DNA of 64,000 nucleotides, taken from positions 124,967,927 to 125,031,926 of the forward strand of contig CM068367.1 of the NCBI GenBank assembly GCA_034769895.1, written 5' to 3'. Shown here one piece after another: positions 55,045-64,000 of the stretch. Made by a program: the position numbers and the translations under genes. Position 1 is the stretch's first letter, and every line of letters begins with the position of its first letter. Origin of the DNA: Magicicada septendecula (lineage: Eukaryota; Arthropoda; Insecta; Hemiptera; Cicadidae). The notes beneath the pieces were generated by a model. That model saw nothing but the letters and a program-made list of their open reading frames with translations. It made no database searches and was not told where the DNA came from.

Positions 55045-57343
55045 CAGTAGAAGCCCGATATACCGCGGATTCGGATATAACGTGGTGAAGAGTATGTCGC
55101 CCGTTATTAGCGAAAATTCTTACTTGTAGAGAGTGAGTAAATTATGAATTGTTTATCGTGACTTCCATAGCCACATTGGAATGCGTTGCGTTTATTGTAA
55201 ACAAAGGCTTGTTGTTGGAAACGGCGTTGAAAAAAACAGCCAGAATTGCCAGTTCAAGTGTACCTGTAGACATAAACAATTGCCCCGTATTTACAGTCTC
55301 TACGTTTCTAAGAATTCATGCCAAGGCAAGCAGCCAACTAAATCCCTTCTCTCCCTCATATTACAGTACAGTATAAGATCATACTCTGATATTATCTTAT
55401 CAAAGTGTATAGCCTTTGTCATAAATTCGCATAGTGTAGAGTTTTGTGATGTCGCAGAAAAGAAAAGCATATTCTGTATGATAAACTCAAAATAATTGAT
55501 CGTGTGAAGAACGGAGAGTCAAAGGCAAGTTTATCATGTGAGTGTGGCATCCCAGAAGGAACAATTAGAGGGTGGATGAAGGAAGAAGATAAACTTAAAA
55601 GTTTTGTGAACACAGTTGAAAGTGAAGTGGGGTTGCAAAGAAAAAAGACTAAAGTAGGTAACGATAGTGAACTAGATGAGTGTCTGTACAGGTGGTTTTT
55701 AATAAAACGAAGTGAAGGTGTGCCACTGTCAGGACCAGTTATTAGAGCTCAAGCTGTGAAATTCCGTAGTGATTTACATGGCAACAGTGACTTTAATGCA
55801 TCTGATGGGTGGTTTTCGCGATGGAAATCTCGTCATGGTATAAGCCAGATAAGCATTGAAGGGGAAGCACGATCATGTGACAGTGAAGCTGCAGCACTTT
55901 TTCCTCAGGCATTAAACAAAGAAATGATCGATAACGATTTAAATGACCATCAAGTGTATAACTGTGATGAAACTGCTCTGTATTTTCGAATGCTTCCTAC
56001 CAGAACTCTGGATGTGAATAATTCAATAAATAAATCTGGATTAAAAATAAATAAGGATAGAGTTACCCTCCTGTTTGCCACAAATAAATCAGGCAGCCAC
56101 AAAGTTAAACCTCTCTGTATAGGGAAAAGCCGAAATCCTAGATGCTTTCAACATGTTAACATGACGTCATTACCCATCAAATATCGTAATACAAAAAATG
56201 CTTGGATGACAAGTGATATTTTTGGTAAATGGTTCCATGAAGAATTTGTTCTATCTGTGAGAAGCCACCTGCAGTCACTCAACCTCGAAGAAAAAGCTGT
56301 ACTGACCCTTGACCACTGTCCAGCACATCCACCTGCTGATATGCTACAGTCAAGAGATGGGAAAATCGGAGTCATGTTCTTGCCGAAAAACACTACAGCA
56401 CTGATCCAGCCATTAGATCAAGGCATCATGAAAGCATTTAAAGCGCATTACCGCTGTGAACTTCTGAGTGCTATAGTGAATTCTGATGAGGAAATGGAAA
56501 TTTACCTTAAGTCAATAAACCTGAAAACAGTTGCGTATTCAATAGGTCTTGCATGGGAAAGTATTAGTACGGCTACGATTCAGAATTGCTGGAAGAAATA
56601 TTCCTTTGAACAAAACATCGCCGATGGAAATTGCTCTGTTGCCGGATTCACTAATAGTGATGTACAGTCTGCGAGTAGTGCTCTGCATTGCAACTTCGCT
56701 CTAGATGACTTGAATGACTGGGCAGAAGTTGACAACGGTGAGCCTGTTACAGAATGTATAGGAGATAAAGATATCATCGATGCAGTCCAAAATGCAAATT
56801 GCGAAGAAAAAGAAGACGATGACGATGATGGAAATGAAAATGGGGTGGAAGTGAAAGAAGTTATTCCAAATGTGAGTGAAGTGATAATACACATAAACAA
56901 AGTAATTTCGTGGATGGAGAGGCAAAGTGAATTTAATAATGTTCATCTGCTGCACCTCGCGTTTATAAAACAATACGCGGAAAAGAAACGCTGTGCATTA
57001 TCCCGTCAAACAACAATTACGGACTTTTTTAAGACCAACAATTAGGCCTACAGTAGGTCGAGTGAGCAATGTATAAATAGTGTATTTTATATTCCATTGG
57101 ATTAAAATAGATTAAAATATTGGATTAAAATACAGTTTTCTTATTTTTTATTTCTACATTTGATGACGTAATTTACGTACAGTATATAGTAGTGCATTAT
57201 GCTGTAGCCTTTTTCCCGGTCCTCCCTCCCCATCATTTGTCACTGTACAGGTCACCTTCCGATATACCGCGGTTACGCCTATAAGCCTATAACGCGGGGG
57301 AAAGTATGTCACCCGACAACCGCGCTATATCGGGTTTCTACTG
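55045..57343 (+). mobile_element. pogo/Tigger-type DNA transposon, near-complete
   Basis: Inverted ends: 'cagtagaagcccgatatacc' at 55045 and, read inward from 57343, 'cagtagaaacccgatatagc'. TA duplications lie at 55043-55044 and 57344-57345. The 3' end also carries a second, internal copy of the terminal motif ('ttccgatataccgcggtta' near 57257). It contains a single long transposase ORF. It is inserted in the PI4K intron in the opposite orientation to that gene. Confidence 0.9.
55504..57045 (+). CDS. pogo/Tigger (jerky-like) DDE transposase
   Basis: 513 open codons from the GTG at 55504. A CENP-B-type helix-turn-helix covers about residues 57-113 ('LYRWFLIKRSEGVPLSG' and 'FNASDGWFSRWKSRHGI'). 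The DDE catalytic domain has Asp155 ('NCDET'), Asp270 ('TLDHCPAHP') and Asp305 ('IQPLDQG'). An acidic linker follows, and the tail ends ITDFFK, typical of the family. The GTG is not the true start: an ATG at 55449 begins the expected N-terminus, but the frame is lost near 55479 (not a multiple of three), so about the first 20 residues are out of frame. The catalytic part is intact. It binds its own terminal repeats and cuts and pastes at TA. Confidence 0.88.
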   Translation: MKNGESKASLSCECGIPEGTIRGWMKEEDKLKSFVNTVESEVGLQRKKTKVGNDSELDECLYRWFLIKRSEGVPLSGPVIRAQAVKFRSDLHGNSDFNASDGWFSRWKSRHGISQISIEGEARSCDSEAAALFPQALNKEMIDNDLNDHQVYNCDETALYFRMLPTRTLDVNNSINKSGLKINKDRVTLLFATNKSGSHKVKPLCIGKSRNPRCFQHVNMTSLPIKYRNTKNAWMTSDIFGKWFHEEFVLSVRSHLQSLNLEEKAVLTLDHCPAHPPADMLQSRDGKIGVMFLPKNTTALIQPLDQGIMKAFKAHYRCELLSAIVNSDEEMEIYLKSINLKTVAYSIGLAWESISTATIQNCWKKYSFEQNIADGNCSVAGFTNSDVQSASSALHCNFALDDLNDWAEVDNGEPVTECIGDKDIIDAVQNANCEEKEDDDDDGNENGVEVKEVIPNVSEVIIHINKVISWMERQSEFNNVHLLHLAFIKQYAEKKRCALSRQTTITDFFKTNN

Positions 57344-57345
57344 TA

Positions 57346-57474
57346 TTACCAATTATAAATACTGGAATAGATAACAAGTACTCCTTAAGTATGTATATTA
57401 TGGTGCCACTTATGAGGAAGTTGAAAAAATCAAACACATACTACAAAGAATCTGCTGTAGGACACACACACACA

Positions 57475-57505
<31 letters not shown>

Positions 57506-57699
57506 ACTTAAAAGTGTAAGAGATTATAAATTATAAAGCCTTATATGTGCACGAACTCAACCACTTTTTTTGCCAATCCTCTACTAGCATCTATCCATGC
57601 TACAGACATTCTCTTTAAAACAGAAACTATTTCACAATTCCACATTTTCTTTAAAGTTCCCGGCATTTTACCTTGTTTCTCCATCATGTATTTTAAACA
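57346..57699. other. Intron-like sequence with (AC)n/(CT)n
   Basis: (AC)n then (CT)n at about 57462-57500; nothing else recognised. Confidence 0.5.
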
Positions 57700-57717
57700 T
57701 TATGACCAAATCACTTT

Positions 57718-57979
57718 TTTTGAGCCTCCAGGTGGTCTAGTGGCTAACGCGGGCGATTGATGCGCTCGTGGTCCCGGGTTCAATTCCCGGCGGAGGCTCC
57801 ATACGGGCGGCGTGAGGCAAACTGAGTAGGCGCTGAGATAACAGCGCCGCCTCCTGGCCGTGAATACCGCAACTAGCGGCTGGTGGCGCGTAGTACTAGC
57901 CATACACCGTCACACTAACACAAAAGCCGCGCGGTACGCCTTGGTCCTTAACGGACTGTGGAGCGGAGGTTTATTTATT
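57718..57979 (+). mobile_element. tRNA-derived SINE
   Basis: The head folds like a tRNA: gagcctcc pairs with ggaggctc. The anticodon-arm equivalent has a 5-bp stem (gggcg/cgctc) and the 7-nt loop attgatg, with a T arm ccggg/cccgg. Pol III boxes are A 'tggtctagtgg' (57733-57743) and B 'ggttcaattcc' (57777-57787). A roughly 170-bp unrelated body and a (ttta)n tail follow. The 18-bp direct repeat ttatgaccaaatcacttt flanks the unit exactly (57700-57717 and 57980-57997). It is mobilised by a LINE and non-coding. Confidence 0.92.
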
Positions 57980-57997
57980 TTATGACCAAATCACTTT

Positions 57998-60900
57998 AGT
58001 TGTTTTTTCCATCCTTCTTTTTACTGATTGAACTTCTAGATCTCTTCTTGCTTATATTATTTCTGGGGCTTCTCTTCTCCTTACACCTTTGACTTTCAAT
58101 TCAATCTCCGCTGCTTGTAATTTACTTTCATTAGATCAATATTACCAACTCTTATTGCCTCATAAATTAAAACTGGTTTTAGAACTGTTTTGTTTAGTCT
58201 ATGGTGCCTGTAAGGCATTATCCATCTTGACTAAACAGAGTGTTTTTATTTTACAGAATTTCAGGCTTCGCCAAGAAAGGCAAGTAACATATACTTTTTT
58301 TTTACCTCCTTTAAAAAATATTTTAACAATGTACACAAATGCACAAAAAGCCATGAAAATTTTGATAAACATTACATTAGAACCAATCTGTTTATTTTTG
58401 GTATATATCTACCCTTGAATACCCAAATATTTGCAAGAAACACTAATATACCAACTTCCATTTTATACATGTTTCCATCTCAACCCGTCAGTTCTATCAA
58501 ATATTTGTAAACATGGTCATCTCGTTGTATTTTTCCTTGTTATTTTTACTACGACAACACAACAAGAAAAAAAAGTCTTTATATAAACTTCTTTATATAT
58601 TTAATTTCTGAAGATGGCAGTATGAAAGAAAATCTGTGGAAACAGTGCAAATAAATAAAAATAATATATTCTTGTAAGGTCATGCGCACGCATGTGTATG
58701 TGTGTTCATTTTATACAAATATGTCTACAGATGAACTGCATGTATACATATGAGTGCAAATAGAATCATAAATAACTATGACTCTAGCTCTAAACCACAT
58801 AATTATAAGAACCATTTTATCAATAAGAATATTTATACTACAAAACAAAATTATATATGAAGTTTTCAAAATGAATGCAATTTGGCACCCATTAACATTA
58901 CTTCACAAAGAAACTGACAATACAAAGATTAGCTTATTTTAGTATTCACAACACTGAAGTTTTGAATTTGAATACTAAACACTTTCCAGGACGAGTTAGT
59001 TTCATTATAATTACAAATATGTAAAGTGTGTGTGTCACGCTTATTAGTGTGATTTTGAACTTCATTTGCATAAGCATATATTATGCCCAATATGTTACAT
59101 GACAGCTGTTACACATGATAGATAATATGGAATAACAAGTGCGTACAGCAAAATAAAAAAAAACAGTAGAGCCTGTATCTGCACATATGTTTGTATACAT
59201 TATTATCACTTGCATAGGTGCGTGCACACACGTTTGATTACTGATGATTAAAACATGAAACTAATAAAACACAAATGCACTGTTAATGAACAGAAATTCT
59301 ACAAGCATATAACCATTAAGCACAAAACCAATTAACATCCTCACAAATTCAAATTAGTACTTACTGGAAACAAACAATAACATCCATCACACTGTTCACA
59401 AAACCACTATCAACACACAATGCTTAGTCCAACTGCCATCACCTAACATTAATCATTAAAACACACGCAAGCATGCATGCACGCTTGTGTGCGTGCGCAC
59501 GCACACAAATTACTTCATCATACAAGACATAGGCTGACAATAGGCAACCATTTAATGCTCAACACTCATCTCAAATGGGGGTTCAATACACCCTGACTTG
59601 AACATAATTGAATATAATTATTAATACCTTCAACATCGTGTACTACGGGTGGTCAACACAGTATCATTTTAGTCAACTTCAGTGCACAAAAAAATGTTCA
59701 AGTCTCTGTATTGATAAAATTAATTAAGTCAAAACACTCACTACTTTTTATAAGCAATTAAAATTAATTAGGGCATCACTGACAACTCATCATCAGAACT
59801 ACAAAAAAACTCAAAAAGACAACTGAAACTTACAAAGCAAGTCAAGACAATTAACTTATTATGAAAGCCCTTTTGTTGAAATTTTTTTCACATTTTAAAT
59901 TATAATAATTACTTTATTGCTTTACTGCTAAATATGTTATTTCAAAACAGTGTTCTTTCAAAGTGTAACTTTCATATGTATAATAATCATCTAAATAACT
60001 ATATTCACTAAATACAAGTACGTCTTTTTATTAAATTTTTAATGATTTTCTAACTCCAGTACACCCACCAATCGTTTTGAAGCAACCAAAACATCAACCA
60101 CACGTTGAATTAAGTTTATAGTATTCTGAGTATTCTTTTTAGACTACTATATATCAAGTCATGGGTCACACACACCTAATGGCTGAACAAGCTTCACTGA
60201 AAGCCTTGGATCTTGTCACCCTGCTATACATTATCATGTATATTTTAAATTGTGCAGATGTATTTTTCACTCTTTACAGCAGCACAACAAAATCTGATAA
60301 AAAGAGTATCAGTAGAAAAATGTTTCTCTTACGGCTTGACAAATATTAATTGCACCAGAACATCTATCTTATTGTTTAATAATTAAAAAATTATAATTAA
60401 ATATGGAAATAGGTGTCAACACTAAAAAAAAATATATTGTAGCCTTTCTCTTTTACATCCTTGTTTTCTGGATATGTATAATTTATTTTAAAATTAAGAC
60501 AAAGTGTTAATACGTTTATCTCCTTTACATGCATCATACTCTTAAATTTTTTACAGTTTCTGATTGACACACTATAAATTGAATGCAGCTGCTTTAAACC
60601 ATTTTAACTACAACCACAGAATTTCCAAAAAACAACATGCAATAATATAAATCTGTTCGAAAAAAACATATAATGTAACCGTAAATTATGCCTGAAAGTT
60701 ACACATTTTTTAAGTTACAAAAAATTTCTGAAAGTTACACAATCTCCCATTTTATATTAAATGTGTCTTTCTTTTATTCAGGTCATTACAAATGTCACCC
60801 AACAGAACTCTGGACCAGATTACAGTCAGATACTGCAGGTACAGGCCATTGCAAAAAGCAAGGTCTCCAGAGAGACAAATAGGCCTGGCCATTTTATAGG

Positions 60901-62042
60901 ATCATCAATACACACACATCATTAACAACATGTTACACTTTAACGGAAACAACTTCAGCATACTGACCTATTATTAACTTTGACCTCCAGATCCTAAACA
61001 ACACAAGTGGATATGTTAAGGATGACAATTAATCCAGAACAGACTTAAGACAGACTCCCATTAGCATATACTAGTGCAAGAATTATGCAAACGGGTCCTC
61101 AAGCTGGTGCTGACAGCATTGATTCTACAAATTATTTTGTGATTTGTGATACTGCAGAGATACTCTATTCCATAGTGAAGTAATTGATAAGTCATTACAT
61201 GTTTGCTGCCATAAGGGAAAACGAAATTACCAACAATGACGGGCTTTGTGATAACCTTCAAAAAAATTTGTTGATTATAGTGAATGAAACAACTGCGAAA
61301 TAAAAATTTTAATGAACAGCGTGAAAAACATAGTAAAGAGTGTAAAACATATTAAAGTTGCAATTCTGCTAAGTACAGAAAATTCTGTTGATATCAGTTG
61401 GGCCAAATGCCAATGCAGCCTCTATTTATCAGGTCTACTTCCTCACAGATTTGTACTCAAATAAAAACATATAATTATTTTTATGGTAATAAGAATACAA
61501 ACTCTAAGAAAAGACTGGTGAATGGCAAAAGGTTGGTTATTACACTTAGATGGGCAATATAGCTGCAAAATTGACTCCGAGAAAGTTGTGATTATACCAA
61601 GACTCATGCTATCCTACAATGTGGGAGGACCAGGTGACTAGTTCTGAGCTTCTTTCCCCATGATTATTAACACAAATCTATGTCAAACACTGCAAAAGGA
61701 AGGTACATATATCCCTAGGCCTGTATTTTCAAGTGAACAAATTGTACATTGCAATTTTGAGACAACAAATATCATTTAAAAACTTTTTTTAAGTGTACAC
61801 CAAAATGAACATCACAAGTATTTGAGAGTCTGCATATAACTTTCTAATTCTGTATTTATGGAAAAAACACTTTTGTTTTGGCTGTATATATAAATTTTTG
61901 TAAATTTTTTCTCCAATTTTTCTTTTAAATTTTTGCAATTAAATGGCATTTGATTAAACTACATTTTCATCCTAATTGTTAGTTTAATGTTTTATTTTAT
62001 TTATTTTTTGTTTGTTTGTTTGTTTGAAGACTGCGTATAAAT
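57998..62042. other. Long AT-rich intron-like region
   Basis: About 4 kb without a confident gene. It contains scattered GT/CA-rich patches (about 58680-58720; 59460-59510, including the palindrome-like 'gtgtgcgtgcgcacgcacac'). A candidate short exon at 60782-60838 is listed separately. It may be part of the PI4K gene's 5' introns. Confidence 0.45.
60782..60838 (+). other. Candidate 57-nt exon
   Basis: A polypyrimidine tract and AG ('tgtctttcttttattcag') precede 19 open codons (VITNVTQQNSGPDYSQILQ). A GT donor ('gcaggtacag') follows. The frame also stays open for 28 more codons past the donor. The gene is not recognised and chance cannot be excluded. Confidence 0.2.
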
Positions 62043-62165
62043 GTTATAAATTCAATTAAAAGATTTTAAACTTTTGAAAGAAATGATTAAATTAATGAAT
62101 CGTAGATAATGAACTTAGATTAATTTTGAGGCAAACAAGATTTAAATGATTTCAATTTGATTTGT
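62043..62165 (+). repeat. Direct repeat, left copy
   Basis: 'gttataaattcaattaaaag' and the following 120 bp recur at 63895-64000 with few differences, offset by 1852 bp. Confidence 0.75.
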
Positions 62166-63894
62166 TTTAATTTATTTTGGATTTAAAACTGTAATGTCCA
62201 GTAAAAAAAAAAATAAATAAATAATGAATTTTAAATATGAAGTTTGTTTATAATACATTAATGAATATGTGTACGCACCCAGTACTTGCTAAAGGCAACC
62301 CAGCATGCATGTAAGGGGGAACATATCGGCTGAGGATCTGGTATGGTATAAGGCCAAGGTTTTGATTTTGGGGTGGAATGTTAGAAGGTTAGGTGTACTA
62401 TGGTGAGTATCTGTCCGATTTTATGCTTGGACTTGCAAAAGTGTCTATGTGAAAATATGTTAAATAAAATAAAAGAACTTGTTATCATACAAGGTTAAAG
62501 GGTGATTTTGGGGGGTTGTTTGGTGTGAATCGAAGTGTAAATCAATTATGGCATGTAGAGACTGCAAAGTAGAAGGACATTAAGTTTAGATTTAAGTTAG
62601 CTATTGCAGTGGTGGCATGTACCATTGTAGATAGTGTTATGAGTTGATGGGTAACATCAAAGTATGTTACCATCATCGGAGGCCTAAACAGGGCGTTAAA
62701 TACACTGTACAACCTTATATAATATTATGTTATATGTTAATTGCTATCGTACAGTGTATAGAAATGATGACGAAAAAACATGCTAATGAAAGATGATTTC
62801 TCCGCCTTTTCGGGTGATTACTGTCTTACCAGCACTAATCGTGGTTTTGGACGACAGCCAGCTGTGGGCAGCAATTGTAAAACTGACCACAGTTGGTTGT
62901 CTTTAAAATTGGTGAACTTTGAAATTAACGGGGGTGCCACTTAGGGGAAATCCCCGGAACTATGGAACAGCGGCTATCACCTTGTTCGAGTAGGAACAGC
63001 AAAACAGGTGATAGACCCATCTCTAAGGTTATAAATATAAACTTCAGACATTATGATATCTGACCCTTTTAAAATATGTAACGCAGAAGCAAGGACAAGG
63101 AGATGACAAAATTCCTCCAAAACTTCAGTCCTTGTGGAAGCAGCTGAACGCCACAGTTCAGTGGGGGACCATAGTGTGTATGGTAAGGGGGAGTAACGAA
63201 CCCTTACTCAGGGGAGTAACGAACTAAAATTTGAAACTTAATGATGCTGACTAGCTGATGAGCTAACTAAATGATTTTATTTTTGATTCAAGAAATGCTA
63301 TTGCAGTAGATGTTTAGAAGTAATTGACTTCTGTGTGATAATTTTATAAAGGACTCTACTGATTCTGAAAAGACTATGTCAAGTATAGAAGATGTTTATC
63401 AGATTTTGTTTATTATGTTTTATTGTGTCATTATTGTTATTATGTTAGATTGTAAGGATTATGAACAGATGTGTAATTTTCATGATATAGTTTTGTATGA
63501 TGTATATAGGGTAAGGTCATTCACCTGACCCAGAGAGATCAGCTGATAACTGATGTTAGAGACAGGATAGGTTTTTAGTGATTAACTCATGAATTTTGTT
63601 ACTTCAATTAAATTAAATAATTTTATTTTTTCTTGAAATTAAAAGAAATATTTTGGGAAATTAAAATTTTTTGAAAAAAAAAAAATTTTAATGCTCTATT
63701 CTTTGTGTTAAAGAACGTTATTGTAAATTGTAATGTTCCTTATAAGTAGGGAAGGTGTCAGCTGATTTATGATGTGTATTTTATGTTCTCTTTTGTACTC
63801 AAGGGCATTTATTTTGAATTTTTAGTAGAAATAAGTTGTGTATTTTTATTTGTTTATTAGGACTGTTAACAAATAAGTAAGAAAGTTATAAATT
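62166..63894. other. Sequence between the direct repeats
   Basis: No long ORF. A GC-richer part (62820-63210) contains 'gtgccacttaggggaaatcc', 'gggggagtaacgaac' repeated twice (about 63187 and 63211), and 'caggtgatagaccc'. These look like an untranslated region of a retroelement, but I cannot name it. Confidence 0.35.
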
Positions 63895-64000
63895 CAATTA
63901 AAAGATTTTAAATTTTTGAAAGAAATGATCAAATTAATGGATCGTGGATAATGAACTTAGATAAATTTTGAGAGGCAAACAAGATTTAAATGATTTCAAT
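63895..64000 (+). repeat. Direct repeat, right copy (cut by window end)
   Basis: Matches 62043-62165 until the window ends; could be the start of the next tandem unit or the second terminal repeat of an element. Confidence 0.75.

Noticed and set aside
57720-57795. Functional tRNA gene
   Set aside because: The acceptor and T arms pair well, but the D arm is weak, the 3' body continues without a terminator and the unit is flanked by an 18-bp target duplication, so it is the head of a SINE.
59460-59515. Palindromic gtgtgcgtgcgcacgcacac as a regulatory site
   Set aside because: It is a GT/GC simple repeat meeting its complement; nothing nearby supports a function.

Overview
The window is AT-rich, intron-like eukaryotic DNA, most likely from an arthropod and probably an insect with a large, repeat-laden genome. 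No operons, Shine-Dalgarno sites or compact gene layout are seen. The one confident host-gene piece is a single exon on the minus strand (54637-54837) of a type II phosphatidylinositol 4-kinase, with consensus splice sites and the Cys-rich palmitoylation motif. Most of the rest is repeats and transposable elements of almost every eukaryotic class. The species assignment is inference: no diagnostic gene is present.

Left part (1-17.5 kb). Positions 1-6200 hold a composite repeat block: about 162-bp minisatellite units in direct (1-1250) and inverted (3720-5165) arrays, separated by a second unit whose core resembles a hammerhead ribozyme. Then come a 5'-truncated LINE tail with a 12-bp target duplication (8434-8657), an LTR-like repeat carrying a histone-mRNA-type 3' stem-loop (9412-9888), a solo LTR (11034-11586), a Crypton-like tyrosine-recombinase relic (12551-13366), three copies of a 38-nt hammerhead-like core (13.6-14.0 kb), and an internally deleted pogo/Tigger element (15170-15919).

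Middle (17.5-45.2 kb). A 13.4-kb Ty3/gypsy-type element (17563-30963) has unusually long LTRs (about 3.05 kb), a coiled-coil, Asn-rich Gag and a broken Pol. Gag and Pol overlap in the -1 frame, with a correctly phased TTTAAAC heptamer and a possible downstream pseudoknot. Further long LTR-like units follow head to tail, separated by (AT)n tracts. One of them is interrupted by a 5'-truncated Penelope-like element (RT plus GIY-YIG endonuclease) that ends in a hammerhead ribozyme candidate. The last unit is a very young LTR element (41852-45140) that encodes only Gag and protease between LTRs that differ, by eye, at two of 585 positions.

Right part (45.2-64 kb). This holds a decayed transposon-like coding remnant, a second copy of the histone-stem-loop repeat, two head-to-tail Helitron-like elements (the first with an 81-bp fold-back), two copies of a dispersed repeat, the PI4K exon, an almost intact pogo/Tigger element with TA duplications (55045-57343), a tRNA-derived SINE with an 18-bp target duplication (57718-57979), and a direct repeat 1852 bp apart at the right edge.

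The recurring themes are serial insertion of LTR elements into ATAT/(AT)n targets, signs of recent mobility from defective copies, and several candidate RNA devices (ribozymes, a frameshift signal, histone-type 3' ends). All comparisons with known families are from recall and motif reading; no search was run.
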